Origin: Celoporthe dispersa
Lineage: Eukaryota > Ascomycota > Sordariomycetes > Diaporthales > Cryphonectriaceae
Length of the DNA stretch: 64,000 bases
Direction of reading: 5' to 3'
Assembly (NCBI GenBank): GCA_016584495.1
Contig: WAID01000009.1
Coordinates: 2,232,001 to 2,296,000 of the forward strand
Shown here: positions 48,965 through 60,316 of the stretch, piece by piece
Layout of the letters: each line of letters starts with the position of its first letter
How positions within the stretch are numbered: position 1 is the first letter of the stretch
The notes under the pieces: model-generated
What the model was told of the DNA's origin: nothing
Database searches by the model: none
The model's input: the letters and a program-made list of their open reading frames with translations, nothing else
Made by a program: the position numbers and the translations under genes

Positions 48965-50680
48965 ATGCTGTCCTCTGCCAGATTCGCAGCTCGTCGAGCC
49001 TGCGTTGTCAACACCACAGCTCTGCGCGCTGCCTCCACCTGGGCCAAGGTCCCTCAGGGCCCTCCTGTGAGTCCAGACCAGATCAAGCCAGAATGACTGC
49101 CTGCATGCCTGCCTTTTATGTACCCTGCTGACCAGAGTGACCACTCATAGGATGTAAGTAATGATGGCCTGCTGGTAGGCGATCCTAGGGAAGCTGTGTG
49201 GCTGACCAAAGCATCTTTTTTTCTTGTCATGAACATCAGGCCATTCTTGGTATGTCTTGTCACCACCTCGACATGATGTGGCTGGCATCAATCGCACTGC
49301 TTTGCTAACTCTCTGCTCTTCTCCTGCCAGGCATCACCGAGGCGTTCAAGGCCGACAGCTTCGACAAGAAGATCAACCTGGGTACGCTGCCCTCCGAGTC
49401 CTCCCTCCCCACACCTCCTCGAGTCAATTATTGCCAATCATCCAGAGTATACTACCGTACTGCGTGCGCTGACGGGCCGTTCTGTTGACACCCCCCACAG
49501 GTGTTGGAGCCTACCGCGATGACAAGGGAAAGCCATACGTCCTGCCCTCTGTCCGCAAGGCTGAGGACAAGGTCGTCTCCTCCAACATGAACAAGGAGTA
49601 CGCCGGCATCACTGGTGTCCCCGATTTCACCTCCGCCGCCGCCAAGCTGGCCTACGGAAAGGACAGCTCCGCCCTCGACCGCACTGCCATCACCCAGTCC
49701 ATCTCCGGCACTGGTGCCCTGCGCATCGGCGGGGCCTTCCTCTCCCGCTTCTACCCTGGTGCCAAGACCATTTACATCCCCACGCCCTCGTGGGCGAACC
49801 ACGCCGCGGTCTTCAAGGACTCCGGCCTGGCCGTCGAGAAGTACCGGTACTACAACAAGGACACTATCGGCCTGGACTTTGACGGTATGGTTGCCGACAT
49901 CAAGGCTGCTCCCAAGGGCAGCGTCTTCCTCCTCCACGCCTGTGCCCACAACCCCACCGGCGTCGACCCCACCCCTGACCAGTGGAAGGCCATCGAGGCT
50001 GCCGTCCGCGAGGGCGAGCACTACGCCTTCTTCGACATGGCCTACCAGGGCTTCGCCAGCGGCGACATCAACCAGGACGCCTTTGCCCTGCGCTACTTTG
50101 TCGAGAAGGGCCACAACCCCTGCCTGGCCCAGTCTTTTGCCAAGAACATGGGCCTGTATGGCGAGCGCACCGGCGCCTTCTCCATCGTCTGCGAGTCTGC
50201 CGAGGAGAAGAAGCGCGTCGACTCCCAGATCAAGATCCTGGTCCGCCCCCTGTACTCCAACCCCCCCATCCACGGTGCCCGCATCGCCGCCGAGATCCTG
50301 AACAACCCGGACCTGTACAACGAGTGGCTGGTCGAGGTCAAGGGCATGGCCGACCGCATCATCAAGATGCGCGCCCTCCTCAAGGAGAACCTCGAGAAGC
50401 TCGGCTCCAAGCACGACTGGTCCCACATCACCAGCCAGATCGGCATGTTCGCCTACACCGGCCTGACCCCCGAGCAGATGTAAGAACCGCAAGGACCGCT
50501 CGAGCCGTCGTCAGATCAAGGAACACAAAGAAAGAAACTAACAATACAAAATTTTCCAGGGACACCCTCGCAAAAGACCACTCTGTCTACGCTACCAAGG
50601 ACGGCCGCATCTCTGTTGCCGGTATCACCAGCGACAACGTCGGCCGCCTGGCTCAGGCCATCTACGCCGTCAAGGGCTAG
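48965..50680 (+). CDS. Aspartate aminotransferase, mitochondrial
   Basis: PLP enzyme exchanging amino groups between aspartate and 2-oxoglutarate; part of the malate-aspartate shuttle. Exons: 48965-49066, 49151-49153, 49240-49249, 49331-49381, 49501-50479, 50560-50680, total 1,266 bases, 421 residues. The N-terminus [20 protein letters not shown] is a mitochondrial presequence. Conserved motifs are [54 protein letters not shown], and [14 protein letters not shown] with the PLP lysine K270. Exon 2 is only three bases (GAT): it supplies the conserved Asp in GPPD-AILG, and has AG before and GTAAGT after it. Exon 3 is ten bases (AIL and the first base of Gly). Skipping exon 2 would keep the frame. 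The last intron has a textbook branch (CTAAC) and, if retained, ends the protein at once. Confidence 0.95.
49151..49153 (+). other. 3-base micro-exon (GAT) of the aspartate aminotransferase gene
   Basis: The sequence reads CTCATAG, GAT, GTAAGTA: a full acceptor and a strong donor with one codon between. The upstream intron (49067-49150, 84 bases) has CTGAC 18-22 bases before its end. The downstream intron is 86 bases (49154-49239). The Asp it encodes is conserved in this position in mitochondrial aspartate aminotransferases (human GOT2 has GPPDPILG), which no other nearby reading supplies. Confidence 0.75.
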
Positions 50681-52217
50681 GTACGGACAGACATGGAGTT
50701 CCTCTCTGGGCGGATGGATAGAAAGAAGGAAGAAGGGAAAAAAATTGGATGTGGGCTGGACAAAAGTGGGGTTTGGCTCTCTGGGAGGAGGTCGTGTGGT
50801 TTACTGGTCCGGCGTGTACAAAATTCGGTGCATCAAGGGGCGGCGGGGAAAGGGCATGATAGATGTTGAACCAAGGTGGCACGAACAGCAGGGTCTAGAC
50901 GGCAATTCGGTGACAAGAATACGAACAAACGCACATCTGCTCTACTACCAAGGAAAACTGATCCAGACGTGCCAGAGGAAGTGACCTACCTGATCCCGCC
51001 ACGAGCGCGGCGGCCGCCTCGAAGATGGCACAGCATGTGATTAGGATCTAAAGCGCCACACTCGTTACCCAACAAGAACCATGACAGCATCCTACCCTCT
51101 ATGCAGCTGTGGAGTACCACTCATACACGTGCTGTTTACTTTGCTACTGCTGCTATGTATGCACGCCAATACCCAACCCCTAAAAACACGGACGACTCTG
51201 GCCCTGGACGGCGTCTCATTCTCACACAGAAACACCGGCCTGGCAGGATTTGATATCCCTGCAGGCGGGCCCCCTGTGGCACTGAGGATTCAAAAAAAAA
51301 AAAAAAAAAAAAAGTTCCTCCTTGTGAGCGAACGAGTGGCTGAACACAACGCCTCAGCTCTCCAACAAGAGAGGCGGCAGGATTCGCCGTCGGACTGACT
51401 GCATAACCATATCGACAGAATCCAGTCGGAGTGGAGCAAGCAGCAGCATGGGGAAAAGCGGCGTCGAAGGTCCAACAACAACAATAACAGCAACGACCTA
51501 AGTCAACAGGCTCAAGGGCCCCCCCCCCTCCGCCCACACAGGACGGATTTGAGCCAACAACTTAGGCTTACCCTGTCCCAACAACCACCAGAGGAAGAGG
51601 ACGCCTGTCCCGGCTCTTTTTCAGCTCTGCCATCCAAGTCCCACCGATCAGCCTGCATGGTGCCACCACTGCAAGCTTCTCTTCTTTTTTCTTCTTCCTT
51701 CCTTTCCGACGCGGCCGCCGCCTATTGGCTGCCTGTGCCTTCTGTTTCAAAGCCGTTGCGTGCGGCGCGGTTGAGGGTCCCGGTCCTCCTCCTTGCTCCC
51801 CCCTCCCCCCGCCAGCCTAATCGAACAGCGGTCCAGGACCCGCATCAGCGGTGGTCACCAGCGAATAAGGCGAGCTGGCGGCCGTCCGTAGGATTTCAGC
51901 CAGAGGCGAAGTCCAACGGACAACATGCATAGGTTTTTTGGACCCTTGCACCGAGGACTGTGAGTTGGGCCAACGCGGCGTACAGCGGGGGGAAAAGATA
52001 TGCTGGGTGGTGATCTGTGGAGGGAAGGGGACGCGAGATGGGAAGACGATATCTATTTAAGTATCTGTCGCAGGCTCGCACTCCCCAGATGAGCCAGCCC
52101 GAAGTGCGCGGTAGGGCCTGCTCTCCTCCTCCTCCTCTCCTCATTGTCCTGCCCGTCGATACTTCCTCCTCCTCTCTGTCTCTCTTTCTATAGAGGCCCC
52201 CTTTTTCTCTCTTCAGG
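50681..52217. other. Intergenic, 1.5 kb
   Basis: No gene accepted. It contains an A22-type run at 51291-51313, a C-rich stretch at 51519-51534, and the promoter of the following protease with TATTTAA at 52054-52060. Confidence 0.6.
52054..52060 (+). promoter_or_regulatory. TATA-like element of the membrane protease gene
   Basis: TATTTAA 158 bases upstream of the start codon at 52218, followed by a CT-rich leader (52120-52215). Position and context fit a core promoter; not tested. Confidence 0.4.
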
Positions 52218-54196
52218 ATGAAGCGGGCCGGCTTGCTCCTTGTGGCGCACGCCGCCTTCTTCGACGCCTGTCATGCCTCCCAGACACCAGGCTCGCTGAG
52301 GTTCGACCTCGCGCGGTCCCCAGACACACAGCCGCTGCTGAGAAGGCGAGGTTCTATTGCCGATGGTGCGGTGCTCGGCAAGATGCAGAATTTGGAGTAC
52401 CAGTACATGATCAATGTGACGGTCGGCACGCCGCCGCAGGCCTTGACACTCCAGCTTGATACGGGGAGCTCTGATCTCTGGCTGCCTGGGATCGACTCGG
52501 CTGCGTGCCTGGAGGGAAACTGTACAAGTGGAGAGTGTAGGTTTTCTCTCTTGACCCACCCCCTCTGCATTCGTTGCTTGTTCTTTTTATCCTGCTTTTT
52601 TTTTGGGGGGGGGGAAACTAATTGGGTGTTCTATTGTATTAGATAACATGTCCGCGTCGTCAACAGCCGAGATGTTTCTGGAGGATGAGTTTCAGGTCAG
52701 CTATGTGGACTTAAGCCATGCAAGTGGGAGCTATATTGTACGCCGCCCACCAACCACCCTTCTTCACCTCTCCTGTCTTCTTCTTCTCTTCACGTTCACG
52801 AATGGGATTCAGGCTAATGAGTTACAAACAAATAAAGAGGGATACTGTACGGTTCGGCGGGGTGAGCGTCGAGAATCTCACTATTGGTTATGCATCTAAC
52901 CTCACCGACCTGAACTACGGCCTGGTGGGCGTTGGCTACCCATGGATCGAGGGCAGTGTCGAGGACGGTATAGCCTATGAGAACCTGCCTCAGCAGCTCG
53001 TCACGAAAGGTATCATAAATACGCAGGCGTATAGTCTTTGGTTGGATGATCTCGGTGAGTAGTCCCCCCCCCCGTCTTTTTACCTCTCTTGGTTCCCAGC
53101 GCTGACCTCGTTTTTGTTCCTCCCCCCCATCTCAACAGATGCTTCCACTGGCTCGATCCTGTTTGGAGCCATAGACCGGTCCAAGTACCACGGCGAGTTG
53201 ACCCTCCTGGACTTCTGGCTGGATACCGGGTACGACATCATCACGCGGTTTCTCGTCATGATGTCGGGCGTCAATGCTGTCAGTGACTCTGGGTCTGACG
53301 CCCTGGGCTCCTCGTCTTTCCCCTTCACTGCCCTGCTGGACTCCGGCACCAGCTACACCTACCTGCCAAACGATCTAGCCCTCGAGATGCTGGCCGAGGT
53401 GGGCGGGGTTTTCTACGAAGATGATGACTCCGTGATGGCCCCCTGCGACCTGTACAACAGCACGGGCTATTATTCTTTTGAGTTCGGGGGCCCAGGGGCG
53501 GCCGTGGTCAATGTTTCGATGAGCGAGCTCGTCTTCCTCGACCAGACTGACGACTCAGGCACCTTATGTCAGTTCGGGATCCATCCCAACCCCAAGAACG
53601 ACTCCAGCTCGCCCGTCATCCTCGGCGACACCTTTCTCAGGTCCGCGTATGTCGTCTACGACCTGGCCAACAACCAGGCCGCGATCGCCCAGACCAACTT
53701 CGACGCAAAGGCCGAGGACTCAGACGTCGTCACGTTTGCCAGCCTGAGCGCTACTGTGCCGTATGCCACTCTGGCGCCTGGCAATGGGAACAACACCGGG
53801 GAGAAGGTCGCGGTGACTACCACGCTGGCGTCCTTGTCTGCGGCGGCGGGGTTCACTAACGTCCCGACCACTGCTGCTGCTGCTTCGGCTGCCTCCTCCT
53901 CCTCGACGAGCAGCTCCTCCCAGGCATCCTCCGACTCGTCCTCCAAGGAGTCCGTGGGCATCGCCGGGCCTGCGATCGGCGGTGCTGCCGCGGGCGTTCT
54001 TGTGCTCGGCAGCGGTGCGTACGTGTGGAGGACGATGGCTGCCAAGAAGAGGAAGAAGTATACCCAGGTCGAGACTGCTGCGGGCGCCGAGGCGGCACCC
54101 GGGGATGAGGCAAAGGCCCCTCTTGTGCCTACGGAGGGGGAGTATAACCGCCTGAATCAGATACAGACGGCTTATAAGGATAACCAGGTGGCATGA
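52218..54196 (+). CDS. Membrane-anchored aspartic protease (yapsin/OpsB-like)
   Basis: Aspartic protease of family A1 that probably acts at the cell surface, processing wall or secreted proteins. Exons: 52218-52536, 52643-52737, 52838-53054, 53139-54196; 562 residues, no frame correction. The signal peptide covers roughly residues 1-20; a short propeptide with RRRG follows. Catalytic motifs are QLDTGSSDLW (D81) and LLDSGTSYTYLP (D278). There are several NxT/NxS sites, and the usual VILGDTFLRSAYVVYDL block closes the fold. A Ser/Ala/Thr-rich stalk (about residues 455-490) leads to one hydrophobic segment (GPAIGGAAAGVLVLGSGAYVW). Then come a basic stop-transfer (KKRKK) and a cytosolic tail of about 45 residues. 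The tail makes GPI anchoring unlikely, unlike yeast yapsins. Confidence 0.92.
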
Positions 54197-55216
54197 TAAA
54201 GTATAAGCTTGTATGTGTGGCGTTTTAGGACAGGTGTATATAGGATGATGTTCTTTCACTTATTCACTACTAATGACGAATATGGAAATGGTATTATATA
54301 GAAAATTAGCCAACTCAGTACAAGACATGTTCATTCAATAAGCATATAATTGCAAGACCCAACTAATGATGTGACGCACAACCAGCGTCTACGTCGCATT
54401 TTGTCAGTCCTGCGCGTGACACTCGACCTCTAGCAGGACAAACGTCTCAAGAGATCACTGCCGAGATCAGCATTCAACGGACTCATCCCTACTAATTCTC
54501 ATGTGAAGAAGACCCAGACTAGTACAGTAATTCTTTGTCAGAACGTTACCGCTGACTTGCAACAGAAAAACACCTCTCATGCCGCGGCGCGGTGCATCAC
54601 AAAGAACCGGTAGCTCATCTCTCGCCAACAACAAGGACAAAGCAAGCCATCAGTTTTGTCATCCCTTCCTCTCTCTCCACTGCTTTGGGACGACGAGGTG
54701 GCTATTGCATGCTCAGTCCACCTGTTGTGCCACTTGAATATGTTTTTTTTCTCTCGTGGAATAATTAACTGTTAATTAAATGATGTACGACTCAGCAAGA
54801 CTCACGATTAGCAGTAACAGTGGCTTGACTGTCCATCATATATATTCTTCAAACTTGTGTATTTGTCCCAGAGACTTGACTGATCCCTTTCTGTTTCCTT
54901 CTTTTCTTCTCTCTCTCTCTTTTCGTCTTGGGCTCCCGAGTTCGTGTATCTCGACCTGTCTTCCGTTATAGAGATTCAACTCTGGAATAGGAACTTCATA
55001 TCCACTTCGATGTCTGGCCAACCGTCTCCACGACAAGACACCAAAGCGTTGCGCGCACCTAGTTAATGCGAATCCCACGACGGACTGCTTCCTCTCGGCT
55101 GCGTCCTCTGTTTCTAGCCTCAGCTATTGTCTTCTTAAGCCATCTCCCGCTTCCACGGTAGGACTGCTCAACAGAATTCACCCCTCGGATATTTCACGCC
55201 AACGTCCACCCTCGAT
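54197..55216. other. Intergenic; promoter of PRM1
   Basis: No gene seen. AT-rich 3' processing sequence of the protease at about 54280-54350, T run and TTAATTAAC-type patch at 54740-54780, and a CT-rich stretch near 54900-54925 in the probable PRM1 leader. Confidence 0.6.
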
Positions 55217-58013
55217 ATGTTCTTCTCCCCCGCCGCCTCCTCCTCCTCCTCTAGACGATCCTCCCGGCCAGCAGAGGGTCCCATATATCCTCCTAGCCAT
55301 GACCAGCCATTCGACCGAAACTCCTTTGGCAGGATGGATTATCCCACAGCCTCTGCTTTCGACCATCATGAATCTATCGGCACAGACCAACGAGAGGGGC
55401 CTGGTCTCGGCCGCCACGAGCCCTTCGCACAGTCCTCTCTGAACGACGACCCCTTTAGCCTGGACAACACTATATCCTCCGCCCACCACACATCTCCTCC
55501 CTCTGGCCACAACCAGGAAGAGTCCTTCGGGATGTACGACCTCAAGCAGCAACAGCCACCGTCCATCCCCCCGACAAGACAACAGCAGCCTCCGTATTTC
55601 CCTGCAGCCTTTGCAGGAGAGGTCACACCCTACCTCGGCCTCCGCGCAAGGCTGTCGCAGGTTCCTATCAACAGATGGACAGTGCTGCTGCTTCTTGTCC
55701 TCGTGCGGATGCTCATCTTATTTGGCCATCTGCACACGGACCTCGTGAATGCACAGCAGGAGGCCACGGCGGCTTGTTCCAAGGTGGAGGAAATCGGGTC
55801 TACTTTGGCCTCGATGCCACATTATCTCTCTGCTGGTGGTAAGCCTCTCTCCTACGTCCTATGCACAAGAACCTTTTCTGCTAAATCTTCACAATTAATA
55901 GTCAACAAACTCGTCGCCGGGGGCGTCACAGACACCGTCCGCGGCCTGGTCAAGCTCCTCATCATGATCGTCAGTGCCGTCATGCAGACCATCATGTTCT
56001 TCATCAACTTCGAGTACGGCACGATCGCCTGTGTGGCTGACGACTTCATCCACGGTCTCATCACCGTTGCCTCGGACGCCATCGGCGCTTTGCTCAACGA
56101 ACTGAGTGCTGGGCTCAAGGATATCGCCAATGGCCTGAGCAGTGCCGTTTCTGGAGTGGACGATGCCATCAAAGGAATAGAAAACACCGTCAACAAAATA
56201 CCGTTCGCGCCTCACATCGACTGGCCCGACCTGGACGCCCTCGACAGCGGAATAACTTCCCTTAAGAATTACCAGGGCATCGACGCCAACCAGACGATTG
56301 CCGCGATCAACCGTTTCAACCAGACCGTGCCAGACTTTGACCAGCTCGAGGCAGACGTCCAGTCCGTCATCAACATCCCCTTCAAGGCTGTCGAGTCGCT
56401 CCTCAACGAGTCCATCGGGAATTGGACCATGGACCCGTCGGCTTTCCCCACGGCGAGCAAGCAGAACCTCACTTTCTGCACAGGCAATGACGCCCTCACG
56501 CAGTTCTTTGAAGCCCTCTTCACAGTCGTTAAGGATTCCAGGACCATTGTGATCGCCAGCCTAGTTATCGCTGCTGTCCTCGCGGCAGTCGTCATGGCCT
56601 GGTGGGAAACTAAAAGATACCAAAGATCCGTGGCCTTCGCGCAGACCACTCTCCACCGCCGCGAGCCTATGGACGTCGTCTACATCGCAGGACGCCCTCT
56701 GACGGCGCGTGCAGGCGTTTGGATCGCGGAGAAGACCTCAAAGGACCCGAGACGTCAGGTTCTCATCCGGTGGTGCATCGCCTACGCGACCACCTACACG
56801 GCGCTGTTTGTCCTGTCACTGGCCATCGCGGGTGCGTTCTCTGTACTGTGTCAGTTCCTGGTCATGCGAGCTGTGCAGAAGGAAGCGCCTGTCCTGTCGC
56901 AGGAGGTGGGCGGATTCGTGGCGGAGGTCGTCGACAGGTTAGAAGGGCTTTCGATGTCGTGGGCGAACGAGAGTAATCAGGCTGTTGAGTCATTCCAGGA
57001 TGATATCAACGGCAAGGTCCTCGTATACGTCGCCAACGCCACAGATGCTATCATTGATGTGATTAACATCTTCGAAAACAAGACAGAGCAGATTCTAGGC
57101 GAGGCACTCGGGACTGTGCCTCAGCTGGAGAACTTTGCCAGCGGGCTGCTCGACTGTATTCTGATCGACAAACTGGATGAGGTGAAGAACGGCATGGAAT
57201 GGATACACCAACACGCCCAGGTCTCCTTTCCAGAGTTCCCTACGGACATCTTCTCCCTGGGCACCACCAATGACTCCTCGTCTACGCGGGACAACTCGAG
57301 CGTGATCAGCCTCCTCGCCAGCTCCGGCAACAGCACGGCAGACGACATCACAGGCGCCGTCGACAAGGTTATCGCCTCGCTCCGGGCCAATATCATCACG
57401 GAGGGTCTCATCGCGCTTGTTTTGATGCTCATCTACATCGCGTATGTCTTTTTTGCCGTCGCACAGGCGGCGCTGAGGATGTGCTGCGTTCGAGAACGGT
57501 ATGGAACTTTATCTTGTTACTGGAGATGATTGAAAATTTTTGGGAGGTGTGGAAACTCCAAGTTGGCTAACGATTTATGGTCTCCTTTCTCTGGGCCCTA
57601 TTACTGTTTACAGACTTGTATCTACCGAAATTCATCACACGCCTTCTGGTATGGAAAATCGGCAGGGACAGACACAACACCCGACGGATGACGAGACCAG
57701 AATGTCCTCGAGTACACTGAGATCCTTGCCACCTCGCAGAGCATCTATGCCTGATCTTTCCGAGATCACGCTGCCGGGTGATGACTCAAGAGATGCAGAG
57801 AATAGTCTTGGTAGAGCGAGAGGGGCCTTTAAGCATGTGGAGGTTCAGCCGATAGGATCGGAAGAGGACCCGTTTGGCGATGATGTGTATGCGGTCGACG
57901 AACATGAGGGAGACGAGAGGAATGGCCATGTGATTTACAGACTAAGAGACGGAGGAGATATCAACCTCACTCCGCGAAGAGGTCACTTCTTTAGGGAGGA
58001 CGGAGACGGCTAG
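55217..58013 (+). CDS. PRM1: PRM1, plasma-membrane fusion protein
   Basis: Homologue of Prm1, the multispanning protein that promotes plasma-membrane fusion of mating or hyphal cells; in Neurospora it is needed for cell fusion and sexual development. Exons: 55217-55838, 55902-57498, 57614-58013, giving 872 residues with no frame correction. A Ser/Pro/Gln-rich cytosolic N-terminus (1-150) is followed by membrane segments at about 154-173, 222-246, 423-441, 499-528 and 709-732. Two large external loops carry many NxT/NxS sites (NQT, NES, NLT, NDS, NST) and helical repeats. Typical family blocks are VRMLILFGHLHTDLVNAQQE and LVKLLIMIVSAVMQTIMFFI. Exon 3 adds a charged cytosolic tail with a PLPPRR-like SLPPRRAS site and many acidic residues. 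The first intron is 63 bases with branch GCTAA. Confidence 0.94.
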
Positions 58014-58828
58014 GATACTTATTAACAAGCTAGGTTGCTTTGATTACTTGAAGAGCTGCACATAACTTTAGTATTGTGACGTCTAACTGAGAGAACGAGA
58101 TACGCTCGGTATTCCATGTTCCTGTGTGAATTTGTCTTTATGAGCTCAATAACTCACATCTATCTTGGCTGAGTATTAATCTCGGACCAGGCAGATGAGT
58201 GAAAGATCGTAATCCCGTTATGGTAAGATGTAAGTTGAGTCAGAGTATGCCACAAAGCGAAGAAATATTGTGAGATCCCCATCAGGAATCGTAATTCGAC
58301 AAGAACTTTACGTTCTCTCTACTGTCCAGTCATATCAATTACTTGACTAGAGCTATTACTTCTCGGCCTAGGCAACAAGAAGGGGACGCCTGAACAGCTG
58401 GTCAACGTCAGCATTCGCATTGGACTCTGAAGACTCCTTCAGCTGCCTGGGTGCTTCGGGTTCCTCCTGGCAAAAGGTAAGGTTGGAGTAGGCTCTTCGG
58501 ATTCGCATGGCGGACGTTTGTTCTGACGAGTGGGCCTGCCCTGCACTGTCGCCGACGCGTCGCCGACGGTGTACGATGTAGCGAATCAGGGGGCGCCTGC
58601 TTCATTGTTTCCACCAATTCACCCAATAAGCCCACAGTAGGGCGGCGCTCTCAGAGGCATCTCCAGCAGCAACGGGAGCTGATTTATACTGAACACCCCA
58701 TGATCTGTCTATGCTCTTGGGAGTTCGTTCTACCTCCCACTTTGTTCTAACTCCTGCCCCGGAAGGAAGACGCCTCTTTTCCTCTTGCCGACAGTACCAA
58801 AATTTGACCTGCGTCACCGTCCTTCATC
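58014..58828. other. Intergenic, 0.8 kb
   Basis: Between PRM1 and the SDR gene, both on the plus strand. AT-richer in its first half; no gene recognised. Confidence 0.6.
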
Positions 58829-59641
58829 ATGTCTCACGCTTTCAAGTATCTGTCCAAGCTGCAGAACAAGCGCATCCTCGTGCTGGGAGGCACTTCAGGG
58901 ATTGGCTTCAGAGTTGCCGAGGCTGCAGTCGAGCATGGCGCGGAGGTCGTGGTGAGCGGCTTCAGCGTCACCAAATTGTCAGCCGCCCTCGCTCGCCTCC
59001 AAGGAGTCAGAAGTCCTCTCTCGGCTTCCGGAACTGCTGTCCGGGTCTCTGGCACTACTTGCGACCTTGCGTGCGCAGAGGAACTGGAGTCGAACCTCGA
59101 AAGACTCCTCAACTTCGCCACCGCTGATTCATCCTGCCTGCTGGATCATGTCGTCTTCACTGCCGGAGACCCATTGAAGATCATCAGGTTGCCAGAAGCA
59201 AGCCTTGATGCCATACACAGGACCAGCCTGGTCCGCGTTGTCGCGCCCACAATTCTGGCCAAGCTGCTGCCCAAGTTTCTGAAACCAAACCTTTCCAGCT
59301 CCCTGACGCTCACCAGCGGCGTATCACAGCTGAAACCGCCACCAGGGTGGACAATCATGGTTACAGCGGGCGCCGCAATCGAAGGCCTGACCCGCGGCTT
59401 AGCTGTGGACCTGAGCCCGGTGCGTGTCAACGCCGTGTCTCCAGGAGCCGTTCACACGGAGCTCTTCGACGACATCCCTAAAGATCGTCTTCAGTCTGTC
59501 CTGGATAGATTCGAGGAAGAATCTATTACTAAGACGGTGGGAAACCCCGAGGAGGTTGCGGAGGCGTACATTTATTGCATGAAAACCACATTCATGACAG
59601 GATCTGTGGTTACGTGTGACGGAGGAAGGCTTTTGAAATAG
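58829..59641 (+). CDS. Atypical short-chain dehydrogenase/reductase
   Basis: NAD(P)-binding Rossmann-fold protein of the SDR superfamily, 270 residues, single exon, substrate unknown. The cofactor motif GGTSGIGF is at residues 20-27, the DxxC/CDL adenine-contact region is at TTCDLACAEE, and the NAG-like position reads FTAGDP. The second half has LTLTSGVS (the catalytic Ser block) and RVNAVSPGAVHTEL, which is the usual PG motif after strand 6. In place of the catalytic YxxxK, however, the chain reads MVTAGAAIEGLTRGLAVDL, with no Tyr and no Lys. The chain is complete, ending MTGSVVTCDGGRLLK as in other SDRs, so this is not truncation. It could be a non-catalytic or mechanistically altered member of a fungal subgroup. 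Confidence 0.9.
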   Translation: MSHAFKYLSKLQNKRILVLGGTSGIGFRVAEAAVEHGAEVVVSGFSVTKLSAALARLQGVRSPLSASGTAVRVSGTTCDLACAEELESNLERLLNFATADSSCLLDHVVFTAGDPLKIIRLPEASLDAIHRTSLVRVVAPTILAKLLPKFLKPNLSSSLTLTSGVSQLKPPPGWTIMVTAGAAIEGLTRGLAVDLSPVRVNAVSPGAVHTELFDDIPKDRLQSVLDRFEEESITKTVGNPEEVAEAYIYCMKTTFMTGSVVTCDGGRLLK

Positions 59642-60028
59642 GAAATCTCGGACTATGTTTCTTTTTGGTACCTAGCTATGAGGTATCCTTCCGGAACCAA
59701 CCAATATGTCGGAGTTCGGGCGGCGATAGCCTCGCGTTGGTTGGATCTTTTGGGGCCTTCAAACTATCGAGTTGCTGCAGTGACTCTCGTCATATAATTA
59801 TCTTATTGCCCATGTCAGAGTTAAGTAAATAACTCATCAAATCTTACTCCACTCCTGCTCTGTTCCTAGACACAGTACTAGCAAATCGTCTGTGAGTCTT
59901 TCCTATGCAGTATTATGCTGCATTTTCTGTAACGCTCGATCACACTTCCTCTCGGTCCTGATATGCGCGAAGGAGGAGGCGTGGGCCAACGGCAAAAGTA
60001 CCATGGTCCTCGTCAAGATACTGTTCAA
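59642..60028. other. Intergenic, left flank of the transposon
   Basis: No gene seen; short stretch between the SDR stop and the left terminal repeat of the transposon. Slightly AT-rich. Confidence 0.6.
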
Positions 60029-60063
60029 CCCCCCCCCCTGCCGGACACCCGTACCCGCCGGAC
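60029..60063 (+). repeat. Left terminal inverted repeat
   Basis: Ten C, then TGCCGGACACCCGTACCC and GCCGGAC. Positions 60032-60063 are a perfect inverted match of 62176-62207; the left end has three more C. Confidence 0.92.
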
Positions 60064-60316
60064 AGCTAATTTCTGACAGCGCCATACAAAACTCAACATC
60101 TTCACTTACACATATTTTCTTCGATACTGAAGCTATTCAAATTCTTTTAAGATGAATAGATAGCCCTTTGATTAAGAAATCGATTGATATATATATTTCC
60201 ATGGTTCGACCCTTCGTGACGTAATTCTAGCAATGCCGGCTGCTAATATTCGTTCCTTCCTGTCTTGATTTCTGTGATCCTTTTCCTTCAACATCTTTCT
60301 ACCTCAACCAGCTACA

